From the NCBI GenBank assembly GCA_005656395.1, contig SRSI01000074.1, positions 186,001-250,000 on the forward strand: 64,000 bases of DNA, in the 5' to 3' direction. How positions within the stretch are numbered: the first letter of the stretch is position 1; every line of letters starts with the position of its first letter. A model generated the notes under the pieces. That model worked only from the letters and a program-made list of their open reading frames with translations, had not been told where the DNA came from and ran no database searches. Shown here in pieces: positions 12,683 through 24,813 of the stretch. Position numbers and translations under genes: made by a program. Source of the stretch: Strongyloides papillosus (Eukaryota > Nematoda > Chromadorea > Rhabditida > Strongyloididae).

Positions 12683-13296
12683 ATGTCTCGCGCTGAAAAA
12701 TCAGGTTTAGCATTTGAAGCTCATCAAAAAGTACAATCAAAGTTTGATCCTGAATTGGCTGGACAAATTTTATCATGGATACATACAGTCTCTAATCAGG
12801 ATTTTGATACCAATGGAAATATGGAAAATTTTGGACAAGTTTTAAAGAATGGAGTTGTCTTATGCAAGTATGTTTGTGAAATATTGTATCTTTTTATATA
12901 TTTACGATATTACATTTTAGTTTTGCTAATTCTCTTAAACCAGGAGCTATTAAAAAGATTAATAATAGTGCTATGGCTTTTAAACAAATGGAAAATATTT
13001 CATTTTTTTTGTCATTTGCTGAAGAGCATGTAAATAAGAGTGAACTTTTCCAAACCGTTGATTTATATGAATCTCAAGACTTGAATTCTGTTCTTGTTTG
13101 TCTAGGAGCTCTTGCTCGTAAATCAGAAAAACACTTCGGTGTACGTGGTCTTGGACCAAAAGAAGCTGAAGGAGAAAAAAGAGAATGGACTGAGGAACAA
13201 TTGAAAGCTGGTGAAGGTATCATTGGACTTCAAGCAGGATCCAACAAAGGAGCCAATGCTTCTGGCATTAACATGGGAAACACTCGTCATATGTAA
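12683..13296 (+). CDS. Calponin/transgelin family actin-binding protein
   Basis: Two exons, 12683-12867 and 12921-13296, with a 53-nt intron (GTATGT...ACATTTTAG), give 186 residues, the usual length for transgelin/small calponins. A calponin-homology domain spans about residues 25-135, and the junction restores the conserved CNFANSLKPGAIKKIN segment. A single C-terminal calponin repeat follows (GIIGLQAGSNKGANASG, then NMGNTRHM). Such proteins bind actin filaments and stabilise the cytoskeleton, often in muscle. The next gene starts 303 bases downstream on the same strand, close enough that an operon is possible, but no SL2-type evidence is visible. Confidence 0.93.
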
Positions 13297-13599
13297 AATT
13301 ATATTTTTCTATAAATGTTTACCAATTTATTAATGTTTTTATTATTTACTTACTAAATCAGTAAGATAGATACTTTTTATAACTAAAAATATAATAAAAA
13401 AAATTTCGATATTCTTTTTTTATCTTCGTCATATATGAGTATAAATTCATTGACACGCCTTATTATTAACGCGCGGTAAGACTATTTGGTGGTTATCTGT
13501 GTATCAGTGTATGTGGTAGTTTGTAACACGTTTAGGTCTATTTAATTCATAGAAGACATTTCGAAAAATCTAATTATTTCTATTTAAAGGTATGTTGAA
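13297..13599. other. Spacer between calponin gene and agef-1
   Basis: 303 bases with no coding signal. The part from about 13440 to 13550 is less AT-rich and contains ACGCGCGG, which may belong to the agef-1 promoter. Confidence 0.5.
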
Positions 13600-16500
13600 A
13601 TGTTTTTAAAGACGAGTATTGAGAGGATTTATAATGATAAAGATATTAAGAAAAAAGATCATGTTAACTTAAAAAAAGCCTGCGAAACAGCTCTTGGTAT
13701 GTTATATTTTATAGTACTATGTTTATATTTGTCTTTGTAGAAGCATTAAAATCTTATGAAGAAAGTGATATTAATACTTGTAACGGAAGTGTACTACCAA
13801 CCCAAAGAGGTTTTGTACTAGCAGATAATTTTTTTTTACCTTTTGAACTAGCATGTCAGGCTAAGTCACCTAGAATTGTTACAACTTCCCTTGATTGTTT
13901 ACAAAAATTAATTGCATATGGTCATTTACAAGGGAATATTGTTGATTATGAAAATTGCGATCGAATGTTAATTGATCGTATTGTGGAAAGTATTTGCTAT
14001 CCATTTCAAGGTCCTCACACGGATGATGCTGTACAACTACAAATTATAAAAGCAATTCTTGCAGTGGTATTGTCACCAAGTTGCCACGTCCACAATGGAT
14101 CGTTATTATTAGCGATAAAAACATGTTTTAATATATATTTAGCTAGCAAAAGCAATATAAATCAGGCAACGGCTAGAGGTATATTAACACAAATAATAAA
14201 TACTGTCTTTGAAGCATTGCAAAAAAAATTTAAAGAAAAACACCTGTGTAAAGTTAATGAGAACGATGAAAATGTTATTAGAGATTTGTTAGAAAATATT
14301 ATAAACAAAGTTGCTAGTGAAGTAGAACCAGCCGCGAAGAAGATAACATCGAGTAGTAGTTCTGTTATTGAAGATAACAGTGAATGTTCTGATTCAATAT
14401 CAAATGAGTTTCTAAACGAACAAGTATCTTTTTCTTGCCCTGAGGAAAAAGATGCATTTTTACTGTTTCGAGCTTTGTGTAGATTATCAATGAAAGCTTT
14501 ACCCGATAATCCAGATTTTAAAAGTCATGAATTGCGATCCAAATTATTGTCACTTGAAATGTTATTACTAATAGTTCAAAATTTTCATATTAATTTACCA
14601 GATAAGCATTGCCTTGTGTTTGCTATTAGACACTACCTTTGTGTTGCATTGTCAAAAAATTCTGTCTCGCCGTTTATTAATGTTTTTGAAAAGTCACTTG
14701 CTATTTTTGTATTACTGGTAAACAAATTTAAAGCCCATTTAAAACTCCAAATTGAAGTATTTTTTCGTGAAATAATTCTTAACATTCTTGAAAGTGGATC
14801 ATCGTCATTTGAACATAAATGGATCGTTTTGAATACAGTAGCAAAAATTTGCGAGGTACCCCAAAGTATTGTTGATATTTATGTAAACTATGATTGTCAT
14901 TTAACAAGTTACAATATATTTGAGAATTTAATTTCTATTTTGGGAAAAATTGCGATGGGAGGTACGATTATTGATCCAACCAACTTAACTGTTATTCAAA
15001 TAAAAGAAAAAGAAAAGTGTATGAAAGTTTTAGGTCTAAATTCGTTAGTCGAAATATTACAATGTTTAGCAGAATGGTATTCGGAAGTTGGTAGTTATCC
15101 TAAAATGAATGATAATGATCAGGATAGTGATACGGAAAATACATCAATATCACAATTCACACAACTAAAACAACAAAAAAGTATTATTGAACATGGAATA
15201 GATTTATTTGCGAAAAAAGCGAAACACGGATTAGAATATTTACAAGAGAAGAAGATTGTTGGAACTGAGCCTGCTGAAATTGCTAAATTCTTTTTTAATG
15301 AAGACCGTTTAGATAAAACTGTTGTTGGTGATTACTTAGGTGATGGAAACTCCTTTAACAAAGAAGTAATGTATTCATACATAGATTTATTTGATTTCAC
15401 TAATATGAATATCGTTGCAGCATTACGTCTATTGCTAGAGAAATTTCGTCTTCCTGGGGAAGCACAAAAAATTGATCGTCTTATGGAGAAATTTGCTTCT
15501 CGTTTTTGTGAATGCAATTCTAGTCTTAGATTATTTGCATCTGCAGATACAGCTTATGTTTTGTCATATTCAATTATTATGCTTACAACCGATTTACATT
15601 CACCTCAGGTTAAAAATAAAATGACCAAAGAGCAATATATTGCAATGAATAGAGGTATAAATGACTCATCTGATCTTCCCCCAGAATATCTTAGTGAAAT
15701 TTATGACGAAATTGCATGCAATGAAATAAAAATGAAACCAACTCTAAGTGGAAAAAGAAATACAAATAATAATCTAGTTCAACAAACCGCCAGAGAAAGA
15801 AAACTTATTCAAAATATGGAACTTCAAAGTATAAGTGAGAATGCATTCGCTCTTATGGAACAAGCAGCACGTAGTCATATTGAATTTACCAACGCTTCAC
15901 ATATTGAACATGTTAAACCAATGTTTGAGATAACATGGACACCATGTTTAGCGGCATTTTCCATTGGATTACAGGCCTCTGATGATATTGATATCTGGAG
16001 TACATGTTTAGATGGTTTCAAATTAGGTATTAGAATATCATGTCTTTTTCAAATGACTTTAGAAAGAAATGCTTATGTACAGGCATTAGCCAGGTTTACT
16101 TTATTAACAGCTAAAAACTCAATAAGAGAAATGAGACCAAAGAATGTAGAGAGTATCAAATTGTTAATGCTTGTTGGAGAAGAAGATGGAGACTATCTCG
16201 AAGAATGTTGGTATGATGTGTTGAAATGCATCTCACAACTAGAATTAGCTCAAAATCTCGTTATTTCAAATGGAAAAAATAATATAATTCCAAATGGACA
16301 GTCTGTTCAATTGTTGTTAAAAAATAATGGACATGTTGATGAAAAATTGATACATTCATTACAAGAATGCTTGGGTGAGGCTTCAAGTCAAAATGTGGTT
16401 GTTGCTGTCGACAAAATTTTCCAAAATTCTTCTAGACTAAATGGAGATGCAATTGTTCATTTTGTTACACAGTTATGCAAAGTCTCTTTAGAGGAGTTAA

Positions 16501-18464
16501 CTGTTCCTGGAAGACCACGATTATATATGCTTCAGAAAATTGTTGAAATTTCTTTCTACAATATGGACAGAATTCGTATTGAATGGTCCAGGATATGGTC
16601 AATTTTAGGTGAACATTTTAATGTTGCAGGTTGTAGTTCAAGAGAAAATGTATCACATTTTGCTTTGGATGCATTAAAACAACTTTCAATGAAATTTTTA
16701 GAGCGTGGTGAATTACCAAATTTCAGATTCCAAAAAGAGTTTATGAAACCTTTTGAAGTTATTATGCAAAAGAATAGCACTTTAGAATGTAGAGAGATGA
16801 TTTTAGCATGTATCGCCAATATGGTTCATTCTCATTCCAACAGAATTAAATCTGGTTGGAAAAATATATTTTCACTTTTTATGGTGGCAGGTAGAGATAA
16901 TAGGGCACCAATTGTTGAAAGCGCTTTTCAAACAGTAACTCATATAATTACTGAAGTTTGTAAAACAAATTTTATTTCTATTGTTGATTTCTTCCAAGAT
17001 GCTGTTAAATGTCTTTCTGAGTTCTCATGTAATTACAATTTCCCAGATATTTCGATGGAATCTATAAAATTAATACGTTTTTGTGCTGATCATGTTTCAA
17101 AAAATACACATGTTTTTATGGAACATTCTTTTGACGACATGGGTTCTAACACATCTACACCATCAGTTGAAGTATCTTCACCTTTGAAACTTCGCCAATA
17201 TTCTATGCAAAAAGTTTGGCTTCGTGGATGGTTTCCTATTTTTTCAGAATTATATTATATAATAAATGATTGTAAATTAGATGTTAGAACAAGAAGTTTA
17301 ACAGTCATGTTTGACATTATTAAAACGTATGGTTCAGAATTCGAAGATGAATGGTGGAAAGACTTGTTTAATGTATTATTTAAAATTTTTGATTTTTCAA
17401 AATTACGAGATAATCCAAATCATAAAAGTGAATGGATGACTACAACATGTAATCACGCATTGTATGCTGTTGTTGATGTTTTCACAAAATTTTATTCATC
17501 TCTTATTCCAACACAAATGTTAGCTTTTTATGAATTATTGTACTTCTTTACGGAACAATTAGAGAATGATAATTTGTCGAGATCTGCAATAAATTGTTTA
17601 GAAATATTAATATTATCATGTGGTGAAAAGTTTAGTAAAGAAATGTGGGATCATACAATAGATTTGTATGAGAGAATTTTTGATGTTACAATGCCTCATT
17701 GCACAACAAATTTGTTAAATTCTATCTCCCCAACACATGTTAAAAAAGATTTAAATAATGATGAAAATAATAGAAAAAGTATGGAATTGACATCAAAAGA
17801 TAAAACAGATGATAAAGAATTAAATATTTTACTAAATCAATATGTAGCTCAATTAGAACTCGTTAATTCTATAAATTCTTTGCTTTTTAGAAAAGTGACA
17901 GGAATAACATCATCAGAAAATATTGAGGAATACGGTTCAACAGATGTTTTTGGTCTCCTTACTACAGATCAATTGTTAAAACTCGTTACATCTCTAATAA
18001 AGAGCCACAAAGTATCAAGAGAATTTAGTACTAATTCTGTCAGTCGTACAGTTTTATGGAAAGCTTTATTTAAAGGAAAGAAAAAGTTAAACATTGTGGA
18101 ATCGGAAACAAAAACAGTAAATAGTGTTTTAAGTATCCTTTTCAAGCTTCTTGAACCTGATTTGAATGAAAAAGATCAAATTATTGTTGAAAATATTTAC
18201 AAAACATTAAGAGAGACATGCATGGATTGTGTAACATATTACCTTTCATTAGACTCTGCATCACATAAAACAACATGGCAACCAATAATATGTCTCATAT
18301 TGAATCATAGTATTGAACAAATAAAAAATGATACTATAGAAGGAAGGGAATTTTCCAAATTTCTTGCTCCATGTATATGTAAATTAATAGAAAGTGAAGA
18401 ACCAAAGTCTATACGATCGTTAGTTAGTAGTTTCTTTGAACAAGCCTTAAAAAATTATTGTTAA
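13600..18464 (+). CDS. agef-1: BIG1/BIG2-type Sec7 ARF guanine-nucleotide exchange factor
   Basis: Large ARF-GEF of the trans-Golgi/endosome, which swaps GDP for GTP on ARF1-class GTPases. Exon 1 is 13600-13696 and exon 2 is 13741-18464, with a 44-nt intron (GTATGT...CTTTGTAG, phase 1), giving 1,606 residues. The order is typical of BIG proteins: N-terminal DCB region (first about 220 residues, including SPRIVTTSLDCLQKLIAYGH), HUS region, Sec7 domain (about residues 510-700), then long HDS helical repeats. The catalytic glutamate is in FRLPGEAQKIDR, at residue 606. The ATG at 13719 lies in the intron and cannot be the start. Human BIG1/2 are about 1,800 residues, so this copy is somewhat short but carries all the main blocks. 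One huge exon covers nearly the whole gene. Confidence 0.95.
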
Positions 18465-19071
18465 ATAACAATTGATTTTAAATACATTTATATCACTGAC
18501 ATATATATATATTTATTTATTACTAGGTATTTAAATTAAATTCATAGAATTTCTATACAAATAATGTACAATAAAAATTATTGCTATTATTTCAATATAT
18601 ATAATAAAATAAATATTTTTGTTTTAATGAAAAGATTCTCAGATTGATAAAGCATTTTACAACCCAAAGTTTTTATCATAAATTACCTAATAAATAAAAG
18701 ACATTAATTTGGCAGTAAAAAATAAATTACGTTTACACTATTGTTCTGTACATAATTCTTTTAAATGCCTTCTTTTAAATAGAAGATAGTAAAAAGTTTA
18801 ATCTTTTTACAATACTCAACTTCTCTATTCACACTTCTGTTTAATTTGTCAGCAGAAGTTTTATTAAACTTTTCATCAACAGTAGTAACATGGTCTTATT
18901 AATTGGATAATATATTAATCATTTAATTAAAAAATAATGCCAGTTGTCCTTTTTTTCTTCTTAGATGAATAAAAAAAACAACATTTAATTTAGGATAGAA
19001 TTAGTAATAATTTATTTTAATCAAAAGTTATTATAAATATTTACAAATTTTATTTTCAACAGGAAAGATTA
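18465..19071. other. Convergent intergenic region with one perfect hairpin
   Basis: Lies between the 3' ends of agef-1 (+) and the bHLH gene (-). No coding signal. It contains a TA run near 18500 and an 8-bp perfect inverted repeat, GTAAAAAG/CTTTTTAC with a 6-nt loop (18789-18810). Confidence 0.5.
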
Positions 19072-19884
19072 TTAAAAACCAACCATCATATTTTTGGAGT
19101 GTGATGAATAATGATAAGGATTATCCATAATGGAATTAAAATTATAACTATTTGTAGTAACGGTCTCATAGCAAATATTTCCGATAGTTGTTAAATTTGA
19201 GTTACTATCTACTGAGTGAGTTGAAGCAGAAGTTTGAGAATCTGTACTACTTCTTCCATCTTTCTCCCGAAGAGCTTTAACTTCTTCCCATCTTCTTAAT
19301 TCTTCATTAGCTCTTGAAATATATGAATTTTTGTGTTGTAATTCTTCAATAGCTGTTTGTTTAAAATCATCTCTTGTAATAACCCTTTTATAATCATAAC
19401 CGTTAGAACTATGCTCTTTATCAACAATCAACTCTCCATTGATACATTTTTTAAGATGTTCAATATAACGCATTGTTAATTTGAGAAGTTTTATCTTTGG
19501 AAGTCTTTGTTTTTCTGGGACAAAAGGTACTAGTTTTTGAAGGTGATCAAAATATATATTTATTTGTGTATTTCTAACTTTTTCTATTTGTTTAGCATGT
19601 TTTACGGCTGATTCTTCATCATGAATTCCTTCATTATTTTCACATTTTCTTTTTCTTCCACGTTTTCTTGGAACACTATAAATTAACATAAAAAAAAATT
19701 TTATAAAAACTTACAATGGTGTTTCTATAATAATTTTTGGTTCAATAGGTAGTGATGGCGAATTTATATATGTTTCGTTATTTGTTAGTAATCTATCATT
19801 AGTAGTAATATCATTTAATCCATTATTAGTAAAAGCAACATTATAAGATTCAGGTGGAGAAATATTTGGATTTTGAGGATACAT
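19072..19884 (-). CDS. bHLH transcription factor, HAND/Twist-like
   Basis: Two exons on the minus strand, 19884-19715 and 19675-19072, separated by a 39-nt intron (GTAAGT...TTTATAG), give 257 residues. Exon 1 is Asn/Pro/Thr-rich. Exon 2 opens with a basic patch (PRKRGRKRK) and then a bHLH domain at about residues 84-131. The basic region holds EKVRNTQIN, with the conserved Glu and one Arg kept and the usual ER replaced by EK. Helix 2 contains LPKIKLLKLTMRYIEHL, whose KIK..L and YI..L pattern resembles HAND proteins more than Twist (usually SKIQTL). It should bind E-box DNA as a dimer. The orthologue is uncertain, with C. elegans hnd-1 a candidate. An in-frame ATG inside the intron is not the start. 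Confidence 0.82.
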
Positions 19885-21665
19885 TAAAAAAATGATTGGT
19901 TATGAAGGTTTATTAGAAGTATGGATTTATTTAATATTTTCTTATTTATATCCTTAAATTTTTATTAATAAGGTGGAGTTATAATTAGTTAATTTAAGGA
20001 AAGTACAACAAAAACGACTGGGTGCGGTTATGATATAGTAACACTTTATAATAAAACTTATACTTTTTAATGTATATTAAGAATGCCGTGGACAGAGAAG
20101 GGTAAGATAAAGCTAGAAGGTGAGATAAAGTGATTGAAAAAGTGTACAAAGCCAAGAGTTATATTAGCACTTTAAAGAACAGAAGTATACAATGAATCAA
20201 ACATTTAAGCTTTATTTCTAAATTTATGATCAAAATTAGTTTTTTTTCTATTAGAAAGAGTTTAAAAAAATCATAAATGTTAGTAAAAGTCAATTTTACA
20301 GCAAGAGTTATTTTTATTAAATATTGTAATCGGCTTGAATAAAAGATTGTTTTATATGACAGTCACATATAACTTTACAACTTATCTTTAATATATTTTC
20401 AATTTAAAATTAATTAGTTAAAAATGTCATTAAATTACAACACTAATGCTTTAAATGAAATACCGCTATACAAATTATTATATAACTTAAGGTAATAAAA
20501 GAGTTTAACTACAGTATCTTCTAATATTTATTAAACAAGAAAAATATACTTTCAAGTAGAAGAATTATAAAAATAAACTTTTCATAAATTTTGAATATAC
20601 ATTTAAGATTGTTAAAAATAAATTGCGTATTGTTTATGTTGCCATACTTTTAGCTCATACTTAACATAAGCACTTCAAAGTTTATATAAAATTAATACTA
20701 CCAAAAAAGGATTTGCAATTGTTGTTTACGATTTATAATGCTGTTAATTGTATTTATATAAGGAAATGTTTAGAAATGATATCAAGTTTGTTATTGTTTT
20801 AATTGAATAAGATACAATTTTGAAATATGAGATCATTGTAATGTAACAATGTTGGTTGTAAAACTTTTCTTTCTAAGTATATAAACTTAAAAGTTCAATT
20901 TATGAGATTATCTTATTATATTAAAAATTTTCTACAAAAATATTTAACTTTGATTTTGTAATAATTACGAAAATGGTGTTAAGCGATTATTTTCGGTATA
21001 TTTGTAAGAGATATAAATATCTAGTTACGAAATATAGTCAATTTTCTTTAAAAGACTTCCTACAGTCTCATCTTGCGAGATGATCGCCTTCAAGAGGTTT
21101 GATTGATATAGAAAGAACAGATATCTTTTAAAGTTTAAAGTATTAGTAAGAAGATGATAGTTTGTAAAGACTCCGACAAAAGTATACATTATCATAAATA
21201 TTTAAAACCTTTTTGTGATAAAAAATTTGACATTTGATAATTGTATATGTAGGCATTTATCTATATAACATTAATAGATTACTAGAAGGAAACTTTTTTA
21301 TTCACTTTAAATAATTGTAAAGAAGTTCTTTTTAATTGTATATTTATAAGTTGTGATTTTAGTAATAAACATCATCAATTAAACTGAAAAGTAGTTAAAA
21401 TTATTAAAAAAATAGTCACGTATTTTAAACAACCGTTGATAGCGATTACAAAGGCATATTGGCAAATAAAAGATATTATAATAATGTATTAGATTTCAAA
21501 AGTAGAAAAACTAAATCTAATGGTAAATTAAAAAAGGCACATATTAAAAAATAGTTTTTATAGTTTAAAAAAATTTGTGATAAGGTAATCATTTAAAAAT
21601 TATTAGTTAATTTGTAATAATATTAAATAATGATAATTATATATGTTATGAATTTAAGATTCCAA
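19885..21665. other. Intergenic region, no gene seen
   Basis: About 1.8 kb of AT-rich DNA lying 5' of the bHLH gene and 3' of the kinase gene. The part just right of 19885 is likely the bHLH promoter. No exon or structured RNA could be supported. Confidence 0.5.
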
Positions 21666-22804
21666 TTAATGATCTTCATGCATTTTAACTAGTTCACTGT
21701 TAAAGACATCTTTTAAACTCCAACGTTCTTCAGGTTCCTTTTTCAAAAGTCCTTTAATTACATTCTTAGCTCTATCACTAATGTAATCTGGTAAAGGAAT
21801 TTCACATTCTTGAATATATTTAGAAAATTTTAATTTTGAATTGCTAGGATTGAACGGAGCAGAACCGACAAGCATTTCATACAAAAGGATTCCAAGTGCC
21901 CAATTATCTACTTTTTTATTATAATGCCGACTTTTTTTTAGCATTTCTGGAGGGAGATATTCAAGAGTACCGCATAAGGTAGACTGTCGTCTAAAAAAAA
22001 GAACAAGTTTAGGTGATGTCATCTTGAGCTGTCATAATTTTTTGATAGATGTATTGGTTATATCAAAAACAATATAATTGAATTCTAAGAGTATACTTAA
22101 GAAGCATGCTACTCAAAAACTCTTTATACTGTAACGACAGAATGTAATTTTACAACTTACACAATTTTTTTTTTATGATCATTCCAAACAGACCATCCAA
22201 AATCACCTAATTTGACATGAAAGTCTTCTGTTAGCAGGATATTCTCTAATTTGATGTCACGATGTATAATGTCAAATCTATGAAGATAATCAACAGCCTT
22301 TAAAATTTCAATAAATATTTTGGCAGCTATCCTTTCTTCGAGTACTCCAACTTTTTTAAGAAGTTGAAATAATGTACCACTTTTACAATATTCTGTTATT
22401 AAAATACACAAATTAGGGTAAACTAGAACAGAATATAATTTTAAAATATTTGGATGACTAAAAAAAAGATTAATTTAAGAAAATATAAATCCCACTTACT
22501 TTGCACTCATTTGTATACCAATTTCTCTCCTTAATTGATGCTCCAGATTGCCTTTAACTATCTCTTCAGTTGGAATTACCTTCATTGCGTAAATTTGATT
22601 ATTGCCTATATGCTTAACTTTATAAACTGTACCATATGCACCATGTCCAATCTCTTCAACAATTTCAAACTCACTTATGTTCTTATGATGATTTTTTTTA
22701 TTTATATCCGAACAGAATAATAGAGATTCATATAAAATATGTTGATTTTTTTTAACCCAATCATTATCATTGTTATGATTACTTTCTATAGGATTATGAT
22801 ACAT
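21666..22804 (-). CDS. Aurora-family serine/threonine kinase
   Basis: Three exons on the minus strand, 22804-22500, 22457-22161 and 21990-21666, join to 308 residues, close to C. elegans AIR-2 in length. Introns are 42 and 170 nt. Kinase hallmarks are complete: VAIK-type Lys75 (YAMKVI), HRD Asp169 (IIHRDIKLENILL), DFG at 187-189 followed by the Aurora-like WSV, activation-loop Thr205 in RQSTLCGT, and LEYLPPEML as the APE region. The HPNILKLY segment formed at the first junction also matches Aurora kinases. Aurora kinases act in spindle assembly or the chromosomal passenger complex. The glycine loop reads GHGAYGTVY instead of the usual Aurora GKGKFGNVY, so this copy is divergent, and assignment to the A or B class is not possible here. 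Confidence 0.9.
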
Positions 22805-23160
22805 CTCTTTTTTAGCCCATCAAAAGAAAAAATTAACATAGAATTAGTAAATTATTTTTTTATAGATTGAGAGATGATTTAATAAATTTTTCTAATTTAT
22901 ATAAAAAAAATTTACACCTTTTTTAAAATTTAAATACCCATTTTATGCTGAACAATAATTATTTTTCTGGCTAATATTGTAATTTCTGCTTAAAATTACC
23001 CGTTTTATTTAAGTTATTGAAATACAGTAGAGCAAATGTATTCGCTTTATTAATTATTTTCTACAAAAATGTATCAAATTACTTATTTAAGAAGATTAAA
23101 AATTAAATCAATTAAAAAAAAAAGTACTACAAACTTGTTTATGATAACCGCATAAATACA
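22805..23160. other. Spacer between kinase and amidase genes
   Basis: 356 AT-rich bases with no coding signal; 5' flank of the kinase gene and 3' flank of the amidase gene, both on the minus strand. Confidence 0.5.
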
Positions 23161-24813
23161 TTAATGTGGTAAAACCCATCCTCCAAAACCATCTTCAAGA
23201 TCTTTAGCTATAGCTATTAACAAAGCATCTGAATTTGGAGATCCTATAACTTGAACACCTAATGGTACTCCGCCTGCCTTATTAATACTTCTAGTTAAAC
23301 CCATAGGACATTGAACAACAGGAAGTCCTAAGACATTCCAAAGAGCCGTATAACTAAAATTGAATGGAGTAAACATTGGTTGATTATGATATGGAGCAGT
23401 TGTTGGAAAACTTGGAAAAAGTAAAATACCATCATCTTTGAGTAAATTTATGATTTCTCTCTTCAATTTATCTCTTTTAGCAAATAAATGCTTTTTCTTT
23501 GTCTCAGGGAACAATCCTACTTTATCAAGAGCAGCAGTAACAACTGCTGGTAAAGTGTGATCGGATTGCCCAATTAAACCATTGAACAGTTCCGTTTTAA
23601 CATCAATTTCTCCTTTTCCGTCAAGCATTATTTTTCCAAATTTATCTGATCCTTCTACATCCATTGATGCAAAAAAGTATTCTATAGCATTTTTAGCTAA
23701 ATTAAAATCGACTTTGTACGTATGAATATCATACTTCTTTTCAAAATATTTAACAGCTTTTCTTAAAGTTTCTTTCATATCTGATGATATAGTTTCAACT
23801 AATGGATGATTTACACCATCCATATAATATACTTTTGTTTTTCTAATATTAATCGGTCTACTAAGTTCTAGTTGACTTTCAGCTAGATCACCTGCAAGAA
23901 CAGTCAGCATTAATGATAAATCTTTCGCATATCTACAAATAGGTCCAATAGTAAGCATATCATTTCTATAGCCTATTGGCATGGGGTAATGTCCTTCAAT
24001 TGGTATAACTCCAGGAGTTGGTTTTAATCCAAAAACTCCATTAAAGAAACTTGGCATCCGAATACTTCCACCAATATCACTACCAAGACCAATTAAACTT
24101 CCGGCACTTGCAATCAAAGCGGCTTCTCCACCAGAAGACCCTCCAGTAATACGACGATTATCATATGGATTTGATGATCTCCCATATACCTTATTTACAG
24201 ATTCCCACCACATGCAAACTTCAGGAACATTTGTTATGCATATAGCGATAGCTCCGGCATCTTTCATTCTTTTTACAGCAATAGCATCCTTCTCTGCAAC
24301 ACTATTTTTTCTACATACCATACCACATGATAAAACGGAACCCTCCAGTGATATGGAGTCTTTTAATGTAAAAGGTACACCTAAAAGGGGTTTGGTATAT
24401 TTTAAATTTTTATATTCATCAGAATTAATATCAATATTAGCAAGGTAATTATCGACTTGATTGGCTGTCTCTCTTGCAGCTTCAAAATGTTTAACAACTA
24501 CAGCCTTTATGACATTATCAACAACTTCAATTCTGTCGAGATAAGCATTTAGAAGTTCTGTAGATGTAATTTCCTTATTCCTTATCAACTCGGCTGCTTG
24601 CGTCGCACTGATAAGAAGTAATTGATCATTTGGTAATGATACATACTCAAAATTTATAAAATAATTAAACAATTTAAAAATAAAATTAATTGTCATAAAA
24701 TATATGTTACAAATAAATTGAATAATTGATATTAGTGTCTCCATGATAGTCATTTTAAAAATTGAAATGGTCGATTTTTGACTTAAAATAAGCCTTACTG
24801 AAAATAACAACAA
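23161..24813 (-). CDS. Fatty-acid amide hydrolase-type amidase
   Basis: Single-exon gene of 550 residues in the amidase-signature family, closest in layout to FAAH, which hydrolyses fatty-acid amides such as N-acylethanolamines at membranes. The Ser-Ser-Lys triad is intact: Lys151 in FTLKDSI, Ser226 in GGSSGGEAAL and nucleophile Ser250 in GSDIGGSIRMP. The 75- and 24-residue spacings match rat FAAH (142/217/241). A hydrophobic segment at about residues 24-53 is a probable N-terminal membrane anchor. The annotated start is the first ATG; Met21 and Met24 are possible alternative starts immediately before the anchor. Nematodes carry several FAAH paralogues, so the exact one is not assigned. Confidence 0.92.
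   Translation of the reverse strand: MLLFSVRLILSQKSTISIFKMTIMETLISIIQFICNIYFMTINFIFKLFNYFINFEYVSLPNDQLLLISATQAAELIRNKEITSTELLNAYLDRIEVVDNVIKAVVVKHFEAARETANQVDNYLANIDINSDEYKNLKYTKPLLGVPFTLKDSISLEGSVLSCGMVCRKNSVAEKDAIAVKRMKDAGAIAICITNVPEVCMWWESVNKVYGRSSNPYDNRRITGGSSGGEAALIASAGSLIGLGSDIGGSIRMPSFFNGVFGLKPTPGVIPIEGHYPMPIGYRNDMLTIGPICRYAKDLSLMLTVLAGDLAESQLELSRPINIRKTKVYYMDGVNHPLVETISSDMKETLRKAVKYFEKKYDIHTYKVDFNLAKNAIEYFFASMDVEGSDKFGKIMLDGKGEIDVKTELFNGLIGQSDHTLPAVVTAALDKVGLFPETKKKHLFAKRDKLKREIINLLKDDGILLFPSFPTTAPYHNQPMFTPFNFSYTALWNVLGLPVVQCPMGLTRSINKAGGVPLGVQVIGSPNSDALLIAIAKDLEDGFGGWVLPH

Noticed and set aside
13719..13740. ATG at 13719 as start of agef-1
   Set aside because: It lies in a 44-nt intron; the true first exon (13600-13696) supplies a conserved-looking N-terminus in frame.
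20770..20850. bantam/miR-80-like seed TGAGATCATT with a partial complementary arm (AATGATATCA)
   Set aside because: Pairing covers only about 10 bases around a loop of over 40 nt and does not extend through the would-be mature sequence, so no credible precursor forms.
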